From Parabacteroides acidifaciens (GTDB lineage: Bacteria > Bacteroidota > Bacteroidia > Bacteroidales > Tannerellaceae), in NCBI RefSeq assembly GCF_003363715.1, contig NZ_QREV01000043.1, positions 1-44,296 on the forward strand: a stretch of 44,296 nt of DNA, written 5' to 3'. A program made the translations under genes and the position numbers. The stretch's first letter is position 1. Each line of letters opens with the position of its first letter. Below are positions 1 to 7,828 of the stretch, in pieces. The notes under the pieces are model-generated. The model worked only from the letters and a program-made list of their open reading frames with translations. It did no database searches and was not told the origin of the DNA.

Positions 1-108
1 CTCAAAAAAGGCGAAAAAGTCCCTTTTTGAGGTCAAAAAAGCGGATTAACATTTGTTTTGTTTCGGATGTCTTTTGAGGCTGAAAAATGCGTTTTATACA
101 ATAAGCCT
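1..108 (-). repeat. Composite repeat, copy 1 (part A only, cut by window start)
   Basis: The first ~108 bases are a near-identical inverted copy of 11857-11966. Shared blocks include GCGGATTAACATTTGTTT and CGTTTTATACAATAAG. The element runs off the left edge of the window. Relative to the copy at 11.9 kb it is inverted, so the two copies face each other across about 11.8 kb. No coding function is visible. Confidence 0.85.
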
Positions 109-150
109 CCCCTGTTTGGATAGTTTTATATTATATCGAGGCTTTTTGAT

Positions 151-158
151 TATATTTG
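151..158 (+). promoter_or_regulatory. Bacteroidetes -7 element (TATATTTG)
   Basis: TATATTTG matches the Bacteroidetes TAnnTTTG -7 consensus and sits about 40 bases before the chosen start of the aldo/keto reductase. No TTTG lies at the expected -33 spacing. This site supports starting the gene at 200 and not at the upstream ATG at 53, which precedes the promoter. Confidence 0.5.
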
Positions 159-199
159 TATCTCCTTATAATAGATTCATTGTAACAATATATCATATT

Positions 200-1192
200 A
201 TGGAAATGTATAAAGCAAAAGAAAGCCGGTATGCCGATATGGTTTACAGGCGTTGTGGAAAGAGTGGATTACTGTTGCCCGCCGTTTCTTTGGGATTGTG
301 GCATAACTTTGGCAGTGTGGACGTGTTCAGCAATTTTATACAGATTGCACATGCTGCTTTCGACAATGGAATCACGCACTTTGATCTTGCCAATAACTAC
401 GGCCCTGCTTACGGATCGGCGGAAGAGAACTTCGGCCGTATATTAAAGAAAGGTTTAGGACACTACCGCGACGAGCTTATCATTTCCACAAAAGCCGGAT
501 ATGATATGTGGCCCGGCCCGTACGGGAACTGGGGAAGCCGTAAGTATTTGATGGCGAGCCTGGACCAGAGCCTGAAACGGATGGGGCTGGATTATGTGGA
601 CATCTTCTATTCGCACCGCCCGGACCCTCAGACGCCTGTCGAGGAAACGATGGGTGCACTTGTGGATATCGTGCGCCAGGGAAAAGCGCTCTACGTAGGT
701 ATCTCGAATTATAATGCCGAGCAAACGGAAAAGGCGCTTGCCGTATTGAAGGAACACCGGGTGCCCTGCCTGATTCACCAATCACGTTATTCCATGTTGG
801 ACCGTTGGACGGAGCCCGACCTGCTGCCTCTGCTGAAACAGGAGGGAGTCGGGATGATCGCTTTCTCTCCGCTGGCACAAGGAATGTTGACGGACAAATA
901 CCTGAACGGTATTCCTGAAAACTCCAGAGCTGCTAAATCCACGGGACATTTGCAACGGGAACAGGTGACGGACGAGGTGGTTGCCAAAATCCGTCAACTG
1001 AACGAACTTGCCGGAAAACGTGGTCAGACGTTGGCCGAGATGGCACTTGCCTGGTTGCTGAAGGATGAGCGGGTGACAAGCGTCCTGATCGGCGCCAGCT
1101 CCGTAGCCCAGTTGATGGACAACCTGAAAGCATTGGGGAATATCACTTTCTCAGAAGAAGAATTGCAAACGATAGAAAATATATTAGCTTAA
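200..1192 (+). CDS. yghZ: Aldo/keto reductase, YghZ (L-glyceraldehyde 3-phosphate reductase) type
   Basis: Cytoplasmic NADPH-dependent aldo/keto reductase of the Kv-beta-like branch. In E. coli YghZ/Gpr this enzyme reduces L-glyceraldehyde 3-phosphate and detoxifies small aldehydes. The match to the E. coli protein is strong along the whole length: an N-terminal CGKSG followed by SLGLWHNFG, the catalytic-region block THFDLANNYGP with its Asp and Tyr, STKAGYDMWPGPYG, LIHQSRYSMLDRW, and SVLIGAS near the C-terminal cofactor site. With the start at 200 the protein has 330 residues, normal for the family; an in-frame ATG at 206 is an alternative. The open frame back to 53 adds a hydrophobic stretch that lies upstream of the promoter and is not believed. 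The AddB-like gene follows after 11 bases, so the two may be cotranscribed. Confidence 0.9.
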   Translation: MEMYKAKESRYADMVYRRCGKSGLLLPAVSLGLWHNFGSVDVFSNFIQIAHAAFDNGITHFDLANNYGPAYGSAEENFGRILKKGLGHYRDELIISTKAGYDMWPGPYGNWGSRKYLMASLDQSLKRMGLDYVDIFYSHRPDPQTPVEETMGALVDIVRQGKALYVGISNYNAEQTEKALAVLKEHRVPCLIHQSRYSMLDRWTEPDLLPLLKQEGVGMIAFSPLAQGMLTDKYLNGIPENSRAAKSTGHLQREQVTDEVVAKIRQLNELAGKRGQTLAEMALAWLLKDERVTSVLIGASSVAQLMDNLKALGNITFSEEELQTIENILA

Positions 1193-1203
1193 TACTCAGC
1201 TTA

Positions 1204-4131
1204 ATGAAACCATTCTTATACCAGGTCGCCTCCCTGTTTTACTCTCAATACGGGGCGGAGATCAGCCGGTTGGCCTTTGTTTTCCCGAACCGCCGTACAG
1301 GACTTTTCTTCCAGAAATACCTGTCGGAGGTAGCCGGGAAGCCGCTTTTCTCACCGACTATCCTGACGATTAACGACCTTTTCGTGCAACTTAGCGGCAA
1401 GCAGACTGCCGACCGGATCAGTATGCTGTTCAAATTGTATGGCATTTATCTGGAGCACAGCGGTTCGTCCGAAACGTTCGACGAATTCCTTTATTGGGGC
1501 GAAATGTTGTTGAACGACTTCGATGACATCGACAAATATATGGCGGATGCCCGTATGCTGTTCACGAACGTGACGGACCTGCGCGAGATTGAGAATGATT
1601 TCAGTTTTTTGAGTCCGGAACAGATTGCTGCTATCCGGACGTTCTGGTCGTCCTTCTATCCGAAGGGAGATACCCCGAATCAGGAAGAGTTCCTGGCTGT
1701 CTGGCAAATCCTGTATGCTCTGTATGCAGACCTGCGGGAAGCATTGTCTGCTGAAAATAAAGGCTATGAGGGGATGATTTTCCGGGAAGTGGTCGAGCGG
1801 ATGGAGAAGGAGGAATGTTGTGACCTGCCTTATACAAAGATTGTATTTGTCGGTCTGAACGCCCTGTCTGTGGCTGAAGAACGTTTCCTCTCCCTGCTGC
1901 AAAAACAGGGTATCGCAGATTTCTATTGGGATTATGCCTCTCCGAAGGTGACTGATCCGGATAATAAGGCTTCCTATTTTGTGGAACGCAATTTAAAGCA
2001 ATTCCCCTCGCAATTGACAATTGACAATGAAGAGAGCGACGACAAATTGTCAATTGTCAATTCTCCATTGTCAATTGAAGTGATCGGTATCCCTTCCGGT
2101 ATCGGGCAGGCCAAACAGGTGTATAGCATCCTGAGCGATCTTTGCAAGGAGGATGAGATGAGTGCCGAAGAGGCCTTGAAGACTGCTGTAATCCTGCCGG
2201 ATGAACACCTTTTGATCCCGGTCTTGAATGCAATCCCTGAACAGATCAAGCGGATTAATGTGACGATGGGATATCCGTTGGCAGGTACGCCGGTGGCTTC
2301 CCTGATGGAATATATTCTGGCTTTGCAAAAGAATGTGCGTTATGTGGACAGACAACCGGTGTTTTATTTCCGGGATGTTTTGCCGATCCTGAACCACCGT
2401 TACATAATGACGACTTCCCCGGATGTTATTTCCAGGCTTGTGAAAGATATTTCAGAGAATAACAAGATATACATTTCGTATGCGGATTTGAATAAAACCG
2501 CTTTGCTATCCATCCTTTTTACTCCGGTAACGGCTGTAGATATGTTCTCTGATTACCTGATTAATGTTTTGCAGGAGTTGAACAAAGCGATTGACAATGG
2601 ACAATTGACAATTGACAATGAAGAGAGCGACGACAAATTGTCCATTGTCAATTGTCCATTGTCAATTAAAGACGTGGAGCAAGAGTTTATCTTCCACTAC
2701 TTTACGACAGTCAACCGAATGAAGGAAGTCATGCAGGAGGCCAACGTCGAAATGAAGATCGACACCTATTTCCGTCTGCTGAAACGGGTGACGGATACGA
2801 TTACGATTCCTTTCCACGGTGAACCTCTTTCAGGATTGCAGATCATGGGTGTGTTGGAAACGCGTGCGCTTGACTTCGACCGCCTGATCATCCTTTCCAT
2901 GAATGAAGGAATCTTCCCGTTGAAGAAAGCGGCCAATTCGTTTATTCCTTACAACCTGCGCCGCGGTTTCGGTCTGCCGACCTATGAGCATCAGGACAGT
3001 GTCTGGGCCTACCATTTCTATCGTCTTATCTACCGTGCCAGCCATGTCAGCCTGCTCTATGACACGCGGAGCAACGGATTACAGACAGGAGAGGTGAGCC
3101 GTTTTGTCCACCAGTTGCATTATCATTACGAGGAACCGATACAAAATAAGTTAGTTGTCTATAATGTCTCTTCCTCCAAGACCCCGGCCCTGCAGGTCGC
3201 CAAGACGGAAGAGGTCATGAACCGCCTGGCCGTCTTCCGTAAAGACGGGCCGCGTGCGATTTCAGCCAGTGCGATCAATACGTATCTGGATTGTCCGTTG
3301 AAATTCTATTTCTCGGTTGTCGAAGGCATCCAGGAAGAAGAAGAGGTGAGCGAGACGATCGAAAGCAATGTCTTCGGGAGTATCCTGCATAAAGTGATGG
3401 AGGAATTGTACAAGCCTTTCTGCGGAAAGATGGTAACAGCCGATTTGCTGAAAGCGATCCGGAAAGATACGCCTGCCCTGACGGGTGCCGTTGCCCGCGC
3501 CTTCGCCGAAGTGTTCTTCAAGACAGATGTTGTCCGTCCGCTTACCGGACAGAATTTCCTGATTGGCGAGATGATTCGCAAGTATGTGGAGAAGGTACTG
3601 GAGCGTGACGGTAAACTGACGCCTTTCCGGTATATCGAATCGGAAAAGAGGATTAACAGACTGTTCACGCTTACGGATAAGAGCGAGATACAACTCAAAG
3701 GCTTTATCGACCGTATAGACGAGGTGCGTGATGCCGTCCGTATCATCGATTATAAAAGTGGGAGCGGCACACCTCAGTTTACATCTGTCGACGCCCTTTT
3801 CGATAAAGAAGAAACGGACCGCTCCAAAGCTGTCATGCAGGTCTTTATGTATGCCTGGATGTACGGCATGGCTCCTGCCGGAAAGGTGATACAGCCAGGC
3901 ATATATTATATGCGGACGCTCTTTTCTCCATCCTTCGATGCCGGCGTCTACCAACGCATCGACCGGAGCAAGACGGAGCTGGTTGTTGATTTCGCCAATT
4001 ACTATACGGACTTCGAGAATGGCCTCCGGAAGTGCCTGGATGAGATATTCGGAACAGAAACACCGTTCGTGCAGACACCTAACGGAAAGGCATGTACGTA
4101 TTGCCCGTTTAAAGATATTTGCGGGAAATAA
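1204..4131 (+). CDS. AddB-like PD-(D/E)XK nuclease/inactive-helicase subunit with two palindromic inserts
   Basis: Probable AddB/RecB-family subunit of an AddAB-type double-strand-break repair nuclease (975 residues). The C-terminal nuclease domain has the motif around DYKSG near residue 847. The four cysteines expected for the iron-sulfur staple are present: one in YLDCPLKFYF (about 698) and three in the C-terminal CTYCPFKDIC. The N-terminal part has helicase-like folds such as FVFPNRRTGLFFQKYL. Within this large N-terminal half are two inserts, residues about 270-292 and 463-489, that translate to nearly the same peptide (core TIDNEESDDKLSIVN). They come from palindromic DNA elements in frame. 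No AddA-type helicase gene is adjacent in the window, which is unusual for a two-subunit system. It converges with the esterase gene, leaving 7 bases. The AddB role is inferred from motifs. Confidence 0.82.
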   Translation: MKPFLYQVASLFYSQYGAEISRLAFVFPNRRTGLFFQKYLSEVAGKPLFSPTILTINDLFVQLSGKQTADRISMLFKLYGIYLEHSGSSETFDEFLYWGEMLLNDFDDIDKYMADARMLFTNVTDLREIENDFSFLSPEQIAAIRTFWSSFYPKGDTPNQEEFLAVWQILYALYADLREALSAENKGYEGMIFREVVERMEKEECCDLPYTKIVFVGLNALSVAEERFLSLLQKQGIADFYWDYASPKVTDPDNKASYFVERNLKQFPSQLTIDNEESDDKLSIVNSPLSIEVIGIPSGIGQAKQVYSILSDLCKEDEMSAEEALKTAVILPDEHLLIPVLNAIPEQIKRINVTMGYPLAGTPVASLMEYILALQKNVRYVDRQPVFYFRDVLPILNHRYIMTTSPDVISRLVKDISENNKIYISYADLNKTALLSILFTPVTAVDMFSDYLINVLQELNKAIDNGQLTIDNEESDDKLSIVNCPLSIKDVEQEFIFHYFTTVNRMKEVMQEANVEMKIDTYFRLLKRVTDTITIPFHGEPLSGLQIMGVLETRALDFDRLIILSMNEGIFPLKKAANSFIPYNLRRGFGLPTYEHQDSVWAYHFYRLIYRASHVSLLYDTRSNGLQTGEVSRFVHQLHYHYEEPIQNKLVVYNVSSSKTPALQVAKTEEVMNRLAVFRKDGPRAISASAINTYLDCPLKFYFSVVEGIQEEEEVSETIESNVFGSILHKVMEELYKPFCGKMVTADLLKAIRKDTPALTGAVARAFAEVFFKTDVVRPLTGQNFLIGEMIRKYVEKVLERDGKLTPFRYIESEKRINRLFTLTDKSEIQLKGFIDRIDEVRDAVRIIDYKSGSGTPQFTSVDALFDKEETDRSKAVMQVFMYAWMYGMAPAGKVIQPGIYYMRTLFSPSFDAGVYQRIDRSKTELVVDFANYYTDFENGLRKCLDEIFGTETPFVQTPNGKACTYCPFKDICGK
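2011..2077. repeat. Intragenic palindromic element, copy 1
   Basis: The left arm 2011-2028 (CAATTGACAATTGACAAT) pairs with 2046-2063 at 17 of 18 positions around a 17-base loop, GAAGAGAGCGACGACAA. A further CCATTGTCAATTG follows on the right side. It lies in frame inside the AddB-like gene. The loop is identical to that of the second copy 0.57 kb downstream. Confidence 0.9.
2590..2666. repeat. Intragenic palindromic element, copy 2
   Basis: The arms 2590-2619 and 2637-2666 are 30 bases each and complementary with a single mismatch. They enclose the same 17-base loop as copy 1. Each arm is built from repeated ATTGACAATG/CAATTG words. Like copy 1 it is read through in frame, giving residues about 463-488 of the AddB-like protein. 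Confidence 0.92.
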
Positions 4132-4138
4132 GACCAGG

Positions 4139-4999
4139 TTAGCTTCTGCTGAATGTCTGGCTGACAAACTTCAGGACTTCCGGCAGAGCTGTCCGCCAGT
4201 ACGTCCAGGAGTGCCCGCCGCCGTGTACGCGAAATTCGTGTTTGATGTTCTTCTGCCGCATGATCTGGTGAACTTGGAAATTTCCTTCCAGCAACCCGTC
4301 TTTGTCACCGCAATCGATATAGTAACGGATGTTGGGCAGTTTGTTTTCGTCCCAGTCGGAAAGTATCTTTTCGACGCTGTTCTTATGCCAATGTTCGTCG
4401 CCCGGCCCGAACAGGCGGTTGAATAGATCCTTGTGTGATTTGGCTTTCCGCGTATCCATGACCGAATCATCGAAGACTGCGGCGCTTAGCGGGGCGCATG
4501 CGCAAAACATATCCGGATGGTGCAGGCTGTAGAGGAATGATCCGTATCCGCCCATCGACAGGCCGGCAATGGCACGGCTTTCCTGGTTGCTGCGAACGCG
4601 ATAGGTCTTTTCCATATAAGGGATCAGTTCTTCAAAAAACATATCTTCGTAAGGAACCTTTCCGTCATACTGGTTCACATACCAGGTGTCCCATGCGTCC
4701 GGCATGACGATGATCATTGGGACTGCCTCTTCATTGGCTATTGCACGGTCGGTAATCGTTTTCATCTGACCCATATGTATCCAGTTTGTTTCATTGTCTG
4801 TGTAGCCATGCAGAAGGTAAAGGACCGGATAATTCCTCTTTGAGGTGTTGTAGTCGGAAGGCAGGTAAATGGAGTAAGAAACTTTCCTTCCTAATTTCTG
4901 ACTGTCGAATGAGAGCGATTCGAATACGGCACTTTGTGAATATCCTGCAAGATTGACTAACAAGCACAGGATAAGAGATAAGCATACTTTGTTTTTCAT
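4139..4999 (-). CDS. Secreted alpha/beta-hydrolase esterase (CE1/esterase D-like)
   Basis: Predicted exported serine esterase of 286 residues. A signal peptide spans about residues 1-22 (ends GYSQ). The nucleophile elbow is GLSMGGYG with Ser148, preceded by the HGYTDNETNW oxyanion-hole region. Candidate acid Asp232 or Asp234 lies in CGDKDGLL, and His263 in GGGHSW completes the triad. The layout matches esterase D/feruloyl-esterase-like family 1 carbohydrate esterases. Likely substrates are acyl or aryl esters on polysaccharides or small acyl esters; the sequence does not say which. The gene converges on the AddB-like gene. Downstream terminator space is almost absent, so the two transcripts probably overlap. 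Confidence 0.85.
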   Translation of the reverse strand: MKNKVCLSLILCLLVNLAGYSQSAVFESLSFDSQKLGRKVSYSIYLPSDYNTSKRNYPVLYLLHGYTDNETNWIHMGQMKTITDRAIANEEAVPMIIVMPDAWDTWYVNQYDGKVPYEDMFFEELIPYMEKTYRVRSNQESRAIAGLSMGGYGSFLYSLHHPDMFCACAPLSAAVFDDSVMDTRKAKSHKDLFNRLFGPGDEHWHKNSVEKILSDWDENKLPNIRYYIDCGDKDGLLEGNFQVHQIMRQKNIKHEFRVHGGGHSWTYWRTALPEVLKFVSQTFSRS

Positions 5000-5035
5000 A
5001 TAATATTGATAATTAGATTTGCCAGTTGTTCACGT

Positions 5036-5195
5036 AGAGGGGGTGCCAAAAGTCCCATTTATAGCGTCTGTGTCCTGGCGGGCTTGATCCGCCATCTTAT
5101 CCTAATCATTGTAAATCAATTTAGTATGAGATTGCGGGGCAAGCCCGCAATGACATGCTAAAGCGTTAGAACTTACATTTGACGCACCCTCACGG
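5036..5195. repeat. REP-like inverted doublet in an intergenic space
   Basis: The space between the esterase and the PanE-like gene holds two short GC-rich hairpins in opposite orientation: GGCGG/CCGCC at 5077-5093 and ATTGCGGG/CCCGCAAT at 5131-5151. They share the word CGGGCTTG on opposite strands. Outer flanks GAGGGGGTGC (5036) and GCACCCTC near 5187 form a loose inverted pair. This resembles the paired palindromes of REP/BIME elements. It lies downstream of the PanE-like gene and upstream of the esterase. Confidence 0.6.
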
Positions 5196-5202
5196 ATTAA
5201 AA

Positions 5203-6141
5203 TTAATCGACAGGATAAGGGAACTGTGTCAGTCCTTTATACATGAACTGGTAAGTCGGCACTTCAACCCCCAATTCTTCAGCGGTCCGGACAACATAGC
5301 CCGTCAGTGTCTCCACCTCCGTACGGCTACCCCGTTTGAAATCACTATGCATGGAAGTGGTGGAATTGTTCGGCATGATCTTCTGTGCTTCAATAGAAGA
5401 AAACACAGGATTATCTTTAAACCGGATGCCTTTTGCCTCTGCCACGCTTTTCAGTTCATAGCTTAATGTAATATACAGGTCGATATGACGGTCGAGCACT
5501 TCACTTATCGTTTCATTAAAATAAGATGTGGCGGTTGCGGCTGTCGAAATCATAAAGAACTTTTTCCATATCTCCAGATCGATGTCGTCCGGCACAGTTG
5601 TCAGGATACGGGCGTTTGCCAATATCTCCTGCAATTCCTTCAACCGTGTTTTGTCTTTTTTGTTGTTACCTAAAAAGACACGGTCTTTGATTGTGAATTT
5701 CTCGATTCTTCCCGGTCTGACTAAGCGGGAACCTATATACACGCATCCTTTCCAGACTTCGTTGTCCGGTAATAATTTCTGTATGCGCTCTGTTATGTCC
5801 GCCCCGTTCAGGAGAGGGATGATAACCGTATCAGGTCCGATTATCGGAGCCAGTTGGGCTATATTCTCGTCCAGGTCGTAACTCTTGGTACAACAGAACA
5901 GATAATCGACCGGACCGCCTATCTCGGCTGGCTTGTCAGTCGCAAGGGTAGGCTTGGCTTTGATCGTCAGGAATGTATTTTTGACTTCGATGCCGTTTTC
6001 CCGGATTGCTTTCAGGTTTTCACCTCGGGAAATGAAATAAACATCTACATTGTCTGAATCTTTGTAACGGGCGGCCAATAATCCTCCGTAGTAACCGCCT
6101 ACGGCTCCTATGCCGGAAATTGCTATTTTAGTTTTACTCAT
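5203..6141 (-). CDS. 2-dehydropantoate 2-reductase family protein (PanE/ApbA-like)
   Basis: NAD(P)H-dependent reductase of the ketopantoate reductase family (312 residues, normal length). The Rossmann motif ISGIGAVGGYYGG starts at residue 8. The family blocks CCTKSYD (substrate Lys region), PLLNGAD, and KKFFMISTAATATSY (second catalytic Lys region) are present, followed by a helical C-terminal domain with PTYQFMYKGL. If it is true PanE it makes pantoate for coenzyme A, but many paralogs act on other 2-keto acids and the sequence alone does not separate them. It follows the pyridoxamine kinase gene by 46 bases on the same strand, so they may form a two-gene operon. A near-consensus CATCTTTG just upstream could give it its own promoter. 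Confidence 0.82.
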   Translation of the reverse strand: MSKTKIAISGIGAVGGYYGGLLAARYKDSDNVDVYFISRGENLKAIRENGIEVKNTFLTIKAKPTLATDKPAEIGGPVDYLFCCTKSYDLDENIAQLAPIIGPDTVIIPLLNGADITERIQKLLPDNEVWKGCVYIGSRLVRPGRIEKFTIKDRVFLGNNKKDKTRLKELQEILANARILTTVPDDIDLEIWKKFFMISTAATATSYFNETISEVLDRHIDLYITLSYELKSVAEAKGIRFKDNPVFSSIEAQKIMPNNSTTSMHSDFKRGSRTEVETLTGYVVRTAEELGVEVPTYQFMYKGLTQFPYPVD

Positions 6142-6187
6142 GTTTTATACTATTATTCTGCAAAGATGAAAAATAAAATTGGAATAA

Positions 6188-7069
6188 CTATATCAGTTTG
6201 AGTTCTTTTAGAAAGTCAGGGATACATTGTTCAAAATTAACACCGAAACGATAATCCGTTTTCGCTTTATAGGTCCGCCGTATGCTGTCTGCCGTGAAGT
6301 TTACGGCTATCTGTGCCGATTCGTTTAAGCTGAAATTGTTCAGTAACCCGGATAGCAGGGCGCTCGCGAAAATATCGCCTGTCCCATGATATGCCCCCGG
6401 TATCCTTTGGGTGAACAGGAAGCCGACTGCATCTTCTTTTCTGTCGTAGGTCGCGGCTCCTAACTCTTCTTCTTTGAAATAGACACCTGTCAGTACGACT
6501 TTTTCCGGTCCGAGCTTGCTTAATTTCTTTAAGATATTTTCGATATAGGCCTGGGTGTAAGGGCCAGAATGGTAACTTTCTTCCAGCAATAAGGCGGCTT
6601 CAGTCAGGTTGGGGACGATGATGTCGGCTTTCTTGCACAGCGAACGCATACCTGCGGCAAACTCCGGTTGGAATATGCGGTATAGTTCGCCGTTGTCAGC
6701 CATGACCGGGTCTACCAGGATCAGATTGTCTTTGGACTTGAACAGGGTGAAGAACTCTTTGACAAGCTCCAGTTGGTCGAATGATCCTAAAAAGCCGCTG
6801 TATGTGGCATCGAATCTGATGTTCAAGGATTTCCAGTGCTGCATAAATGCCCGCATATCGCTTGTCAGGTCACGATAGGTATATCCGTTGATACCGCCCG
6901 TATGGGTGGATAAGATGGCTGTCGGCATGGCGCATGCTTCTATACCGGCTGCTGAAAGAATGGGTAAAGCGACTGTCAGCGAGCATTTCCCGAAACCGGA
7001 CAGGTCATGGATGGCTGCTATACGTTTTTGATGTTCTTTATTTTTCATATCTGATACTGATTTATCCAT
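6188..7069 (-). CDS. Pyridoxamine/pyridoxal kinase (PdxY/PdxK type)
   Basis: ATP-dependent B6-vitamer kinase of the ribokinase superfamily, part of pyridoxal 5'-phosphate salvage in the cytoplasm. The N-terminal block AAIHDLSGFGKCSLTVALP and the segment MPTAILSTHTGG match the substrate pocket region of PdxY-type kinases. DPVMADNGELY is the ATP/Mg region, and GTGDIFASALLSG holds the catalytic Asp232. The length of 293 residues is normal. An alternative start at Met8 (7048) would remove a short unconserved lead; neither start has a clear Shine-Dalgarno. It is divergent from msrA. Confidence 0.87.
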   Translation of the reverse strand: MDKSVSDMKNKEHQKRIAAIHDLSGFGKCSLTVALPILSAAGIEACAMPTAILSTHTGGINGYTYRDLTSDMRAFMQHWKSLNIRFDATYSGFLGSFDQLELVKEFFTLFKSKDNLILVDPVMADNGELYRIFQPEFAAGMRSLCKKADIIVPNLTEAALLLEESYHSGPYTQAYIENILKKLSKLGPEKVVLTGVYFKEEELGAATYDRKEDAVGFLFTQRIPGAYHGTGDIFASALLSGLLNNFSLNESAQIAVNFTADSIRRTYKAKTDYRFGVNFEQCIPDFLKELKLI

Positions 7070-7145
7070 ATAACAGCCAATCGGGGAGAATCGTTCTCTG
7101 GTGGCAGGGGAAATGCCTGACTGTATGTCGAATAGTTATTTTTAT

Positions 7146-7153
7146 TACTTTTG
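7146..7153 (+). promoter_or_regulatory. Bacteroidetes -7 element (TACTTTTG) for msrA
   Basis: TACTTTTG fits TAnnTTTG and lies 48 bases before the msrA start. No clear -33 element is visible. Confidence 0.5.
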
Positions 7154-7201
7154 TGGCAGGCTTATGATTACTAATATGACTCATTAATAATAAAAGAGAA
7201 T

Positions 7202-7720
7202 ATGGAAAGAAAAGAAAATGCTGAAATATATCTGGCTGGCGGATGCTTCTGGGGAACGGAACATTTCCTGAAACAGATCAGAGGTGTGGAGAGTACGGAA
7301 GTTGGCTATGCGAACAGCCATGTTGCAAATCCGACCTATAAGGAAGTCTGTACCGGAAATACCGGGGCAGCCGAGACCGTTAAAGTTGTTTATAACCCGC
7401 AAATTGTAAAATTGCAGTTGCTGCTGGAGCTTTATTTCCAGACCATCGATCCGACCAGTGTCAACCGGCAGGGTGGTGACAGTGGCTTGCAATATCGTAC
7501 AGGCATTTATTATACGGATAAAGAATATCTCCCGGTTATTGAAGCAGCCATACATGAATTGGCAAAAGCATATGCCGATCCGATTGCGATTGAAATAGAA
7601 CCGCTCGTTAATTTCTATGCGGCGGAAGATTACCACCAGGATTATTTAGATAAGAACGTAAACGGCTATTGCCATATCAACCCGAAACTGTTCGAGTTGG
7701 CACGCAAAGCGAATATGTAG
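7202..7720 (+). CDS. msrA: Peptide-methionine (S)-S-oxide reductase MsrA
   Basis: Repairs the S-epimer of methionine sulfoxide in proteins. The catalytic motif GGCFWGTE places the nucleophile at Cys15. The conserved blocks VGYANSHVANPTY, ETVKVVYNP, YRTGIYY and YHQDYLDKN follow. A C-terminal Cys in GYCHINP is the likely resolving residue. At 172 residues it is a stand-alone MsrA without an MsrB fusion, and with no signal peptide, so it should act in the cytoplasm. It is transcribed from the promoter at 7146 and ends at a large hairpin shared with the convergent GH31 gene. Confidence 0.95.
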   Translation: MERKENAEIYLAGGCFWGTEHFLKQIRGVESTEVGYANSHVANPTYKEVCTGNTGAAETVKVVYNPQIVKLQLLLELYFQTIDPTSVNRQGGDSGLQYRTGIYYTDKEYLPVIEAAIHELAKAYADPIAIEIEPLVNFYAAEDYHQDYLDKNVNGYCHINPKLFELARKANM

Positions 7721-7734
7721 TTCGTATTTTAGGG

Positions 7735-7821
7735 GACGCAGACTACGCAGACGAGCGCAGAATAACGCAGAAATATAATTTAAATCTGCGTTAATCTGCG
7801 CTCGTCTGTGTTATCTGCGTC
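7735..7821. terminator. Large intergenic hairpin between convergent genes
   Basis: Arms 7735-7770 and 7786-7821 are 36 bases each, complementary with about five mismatches, around a 15-base AT-rich loop. Each arm is itself built from repeats of a CTGCG/CGCAG word about 10-13 bases apart. It lies between the stop codons of msrA (+) and the GH31 gene (-). It could act as a bidirectional terminator, though it lacks a U-tract; a dispersed palindromic repeat is the alternative. Confidence 0.6.
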
Positions 7822-7828
7822 CGGTAAA

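Noticed and set aside
53-199. N-terminal extension of the aldo/keto reductase
   Set aside because: It overlaps the repeat and the probable promoter, and the family begins at the conserved sequence after position 200.
3262-4167. A 301-codon minus-strand frame opposite the AddB-like gene
   Set aside because: It overlaps the conserved nuclease domain on the other strand and shows no protein-like motif.
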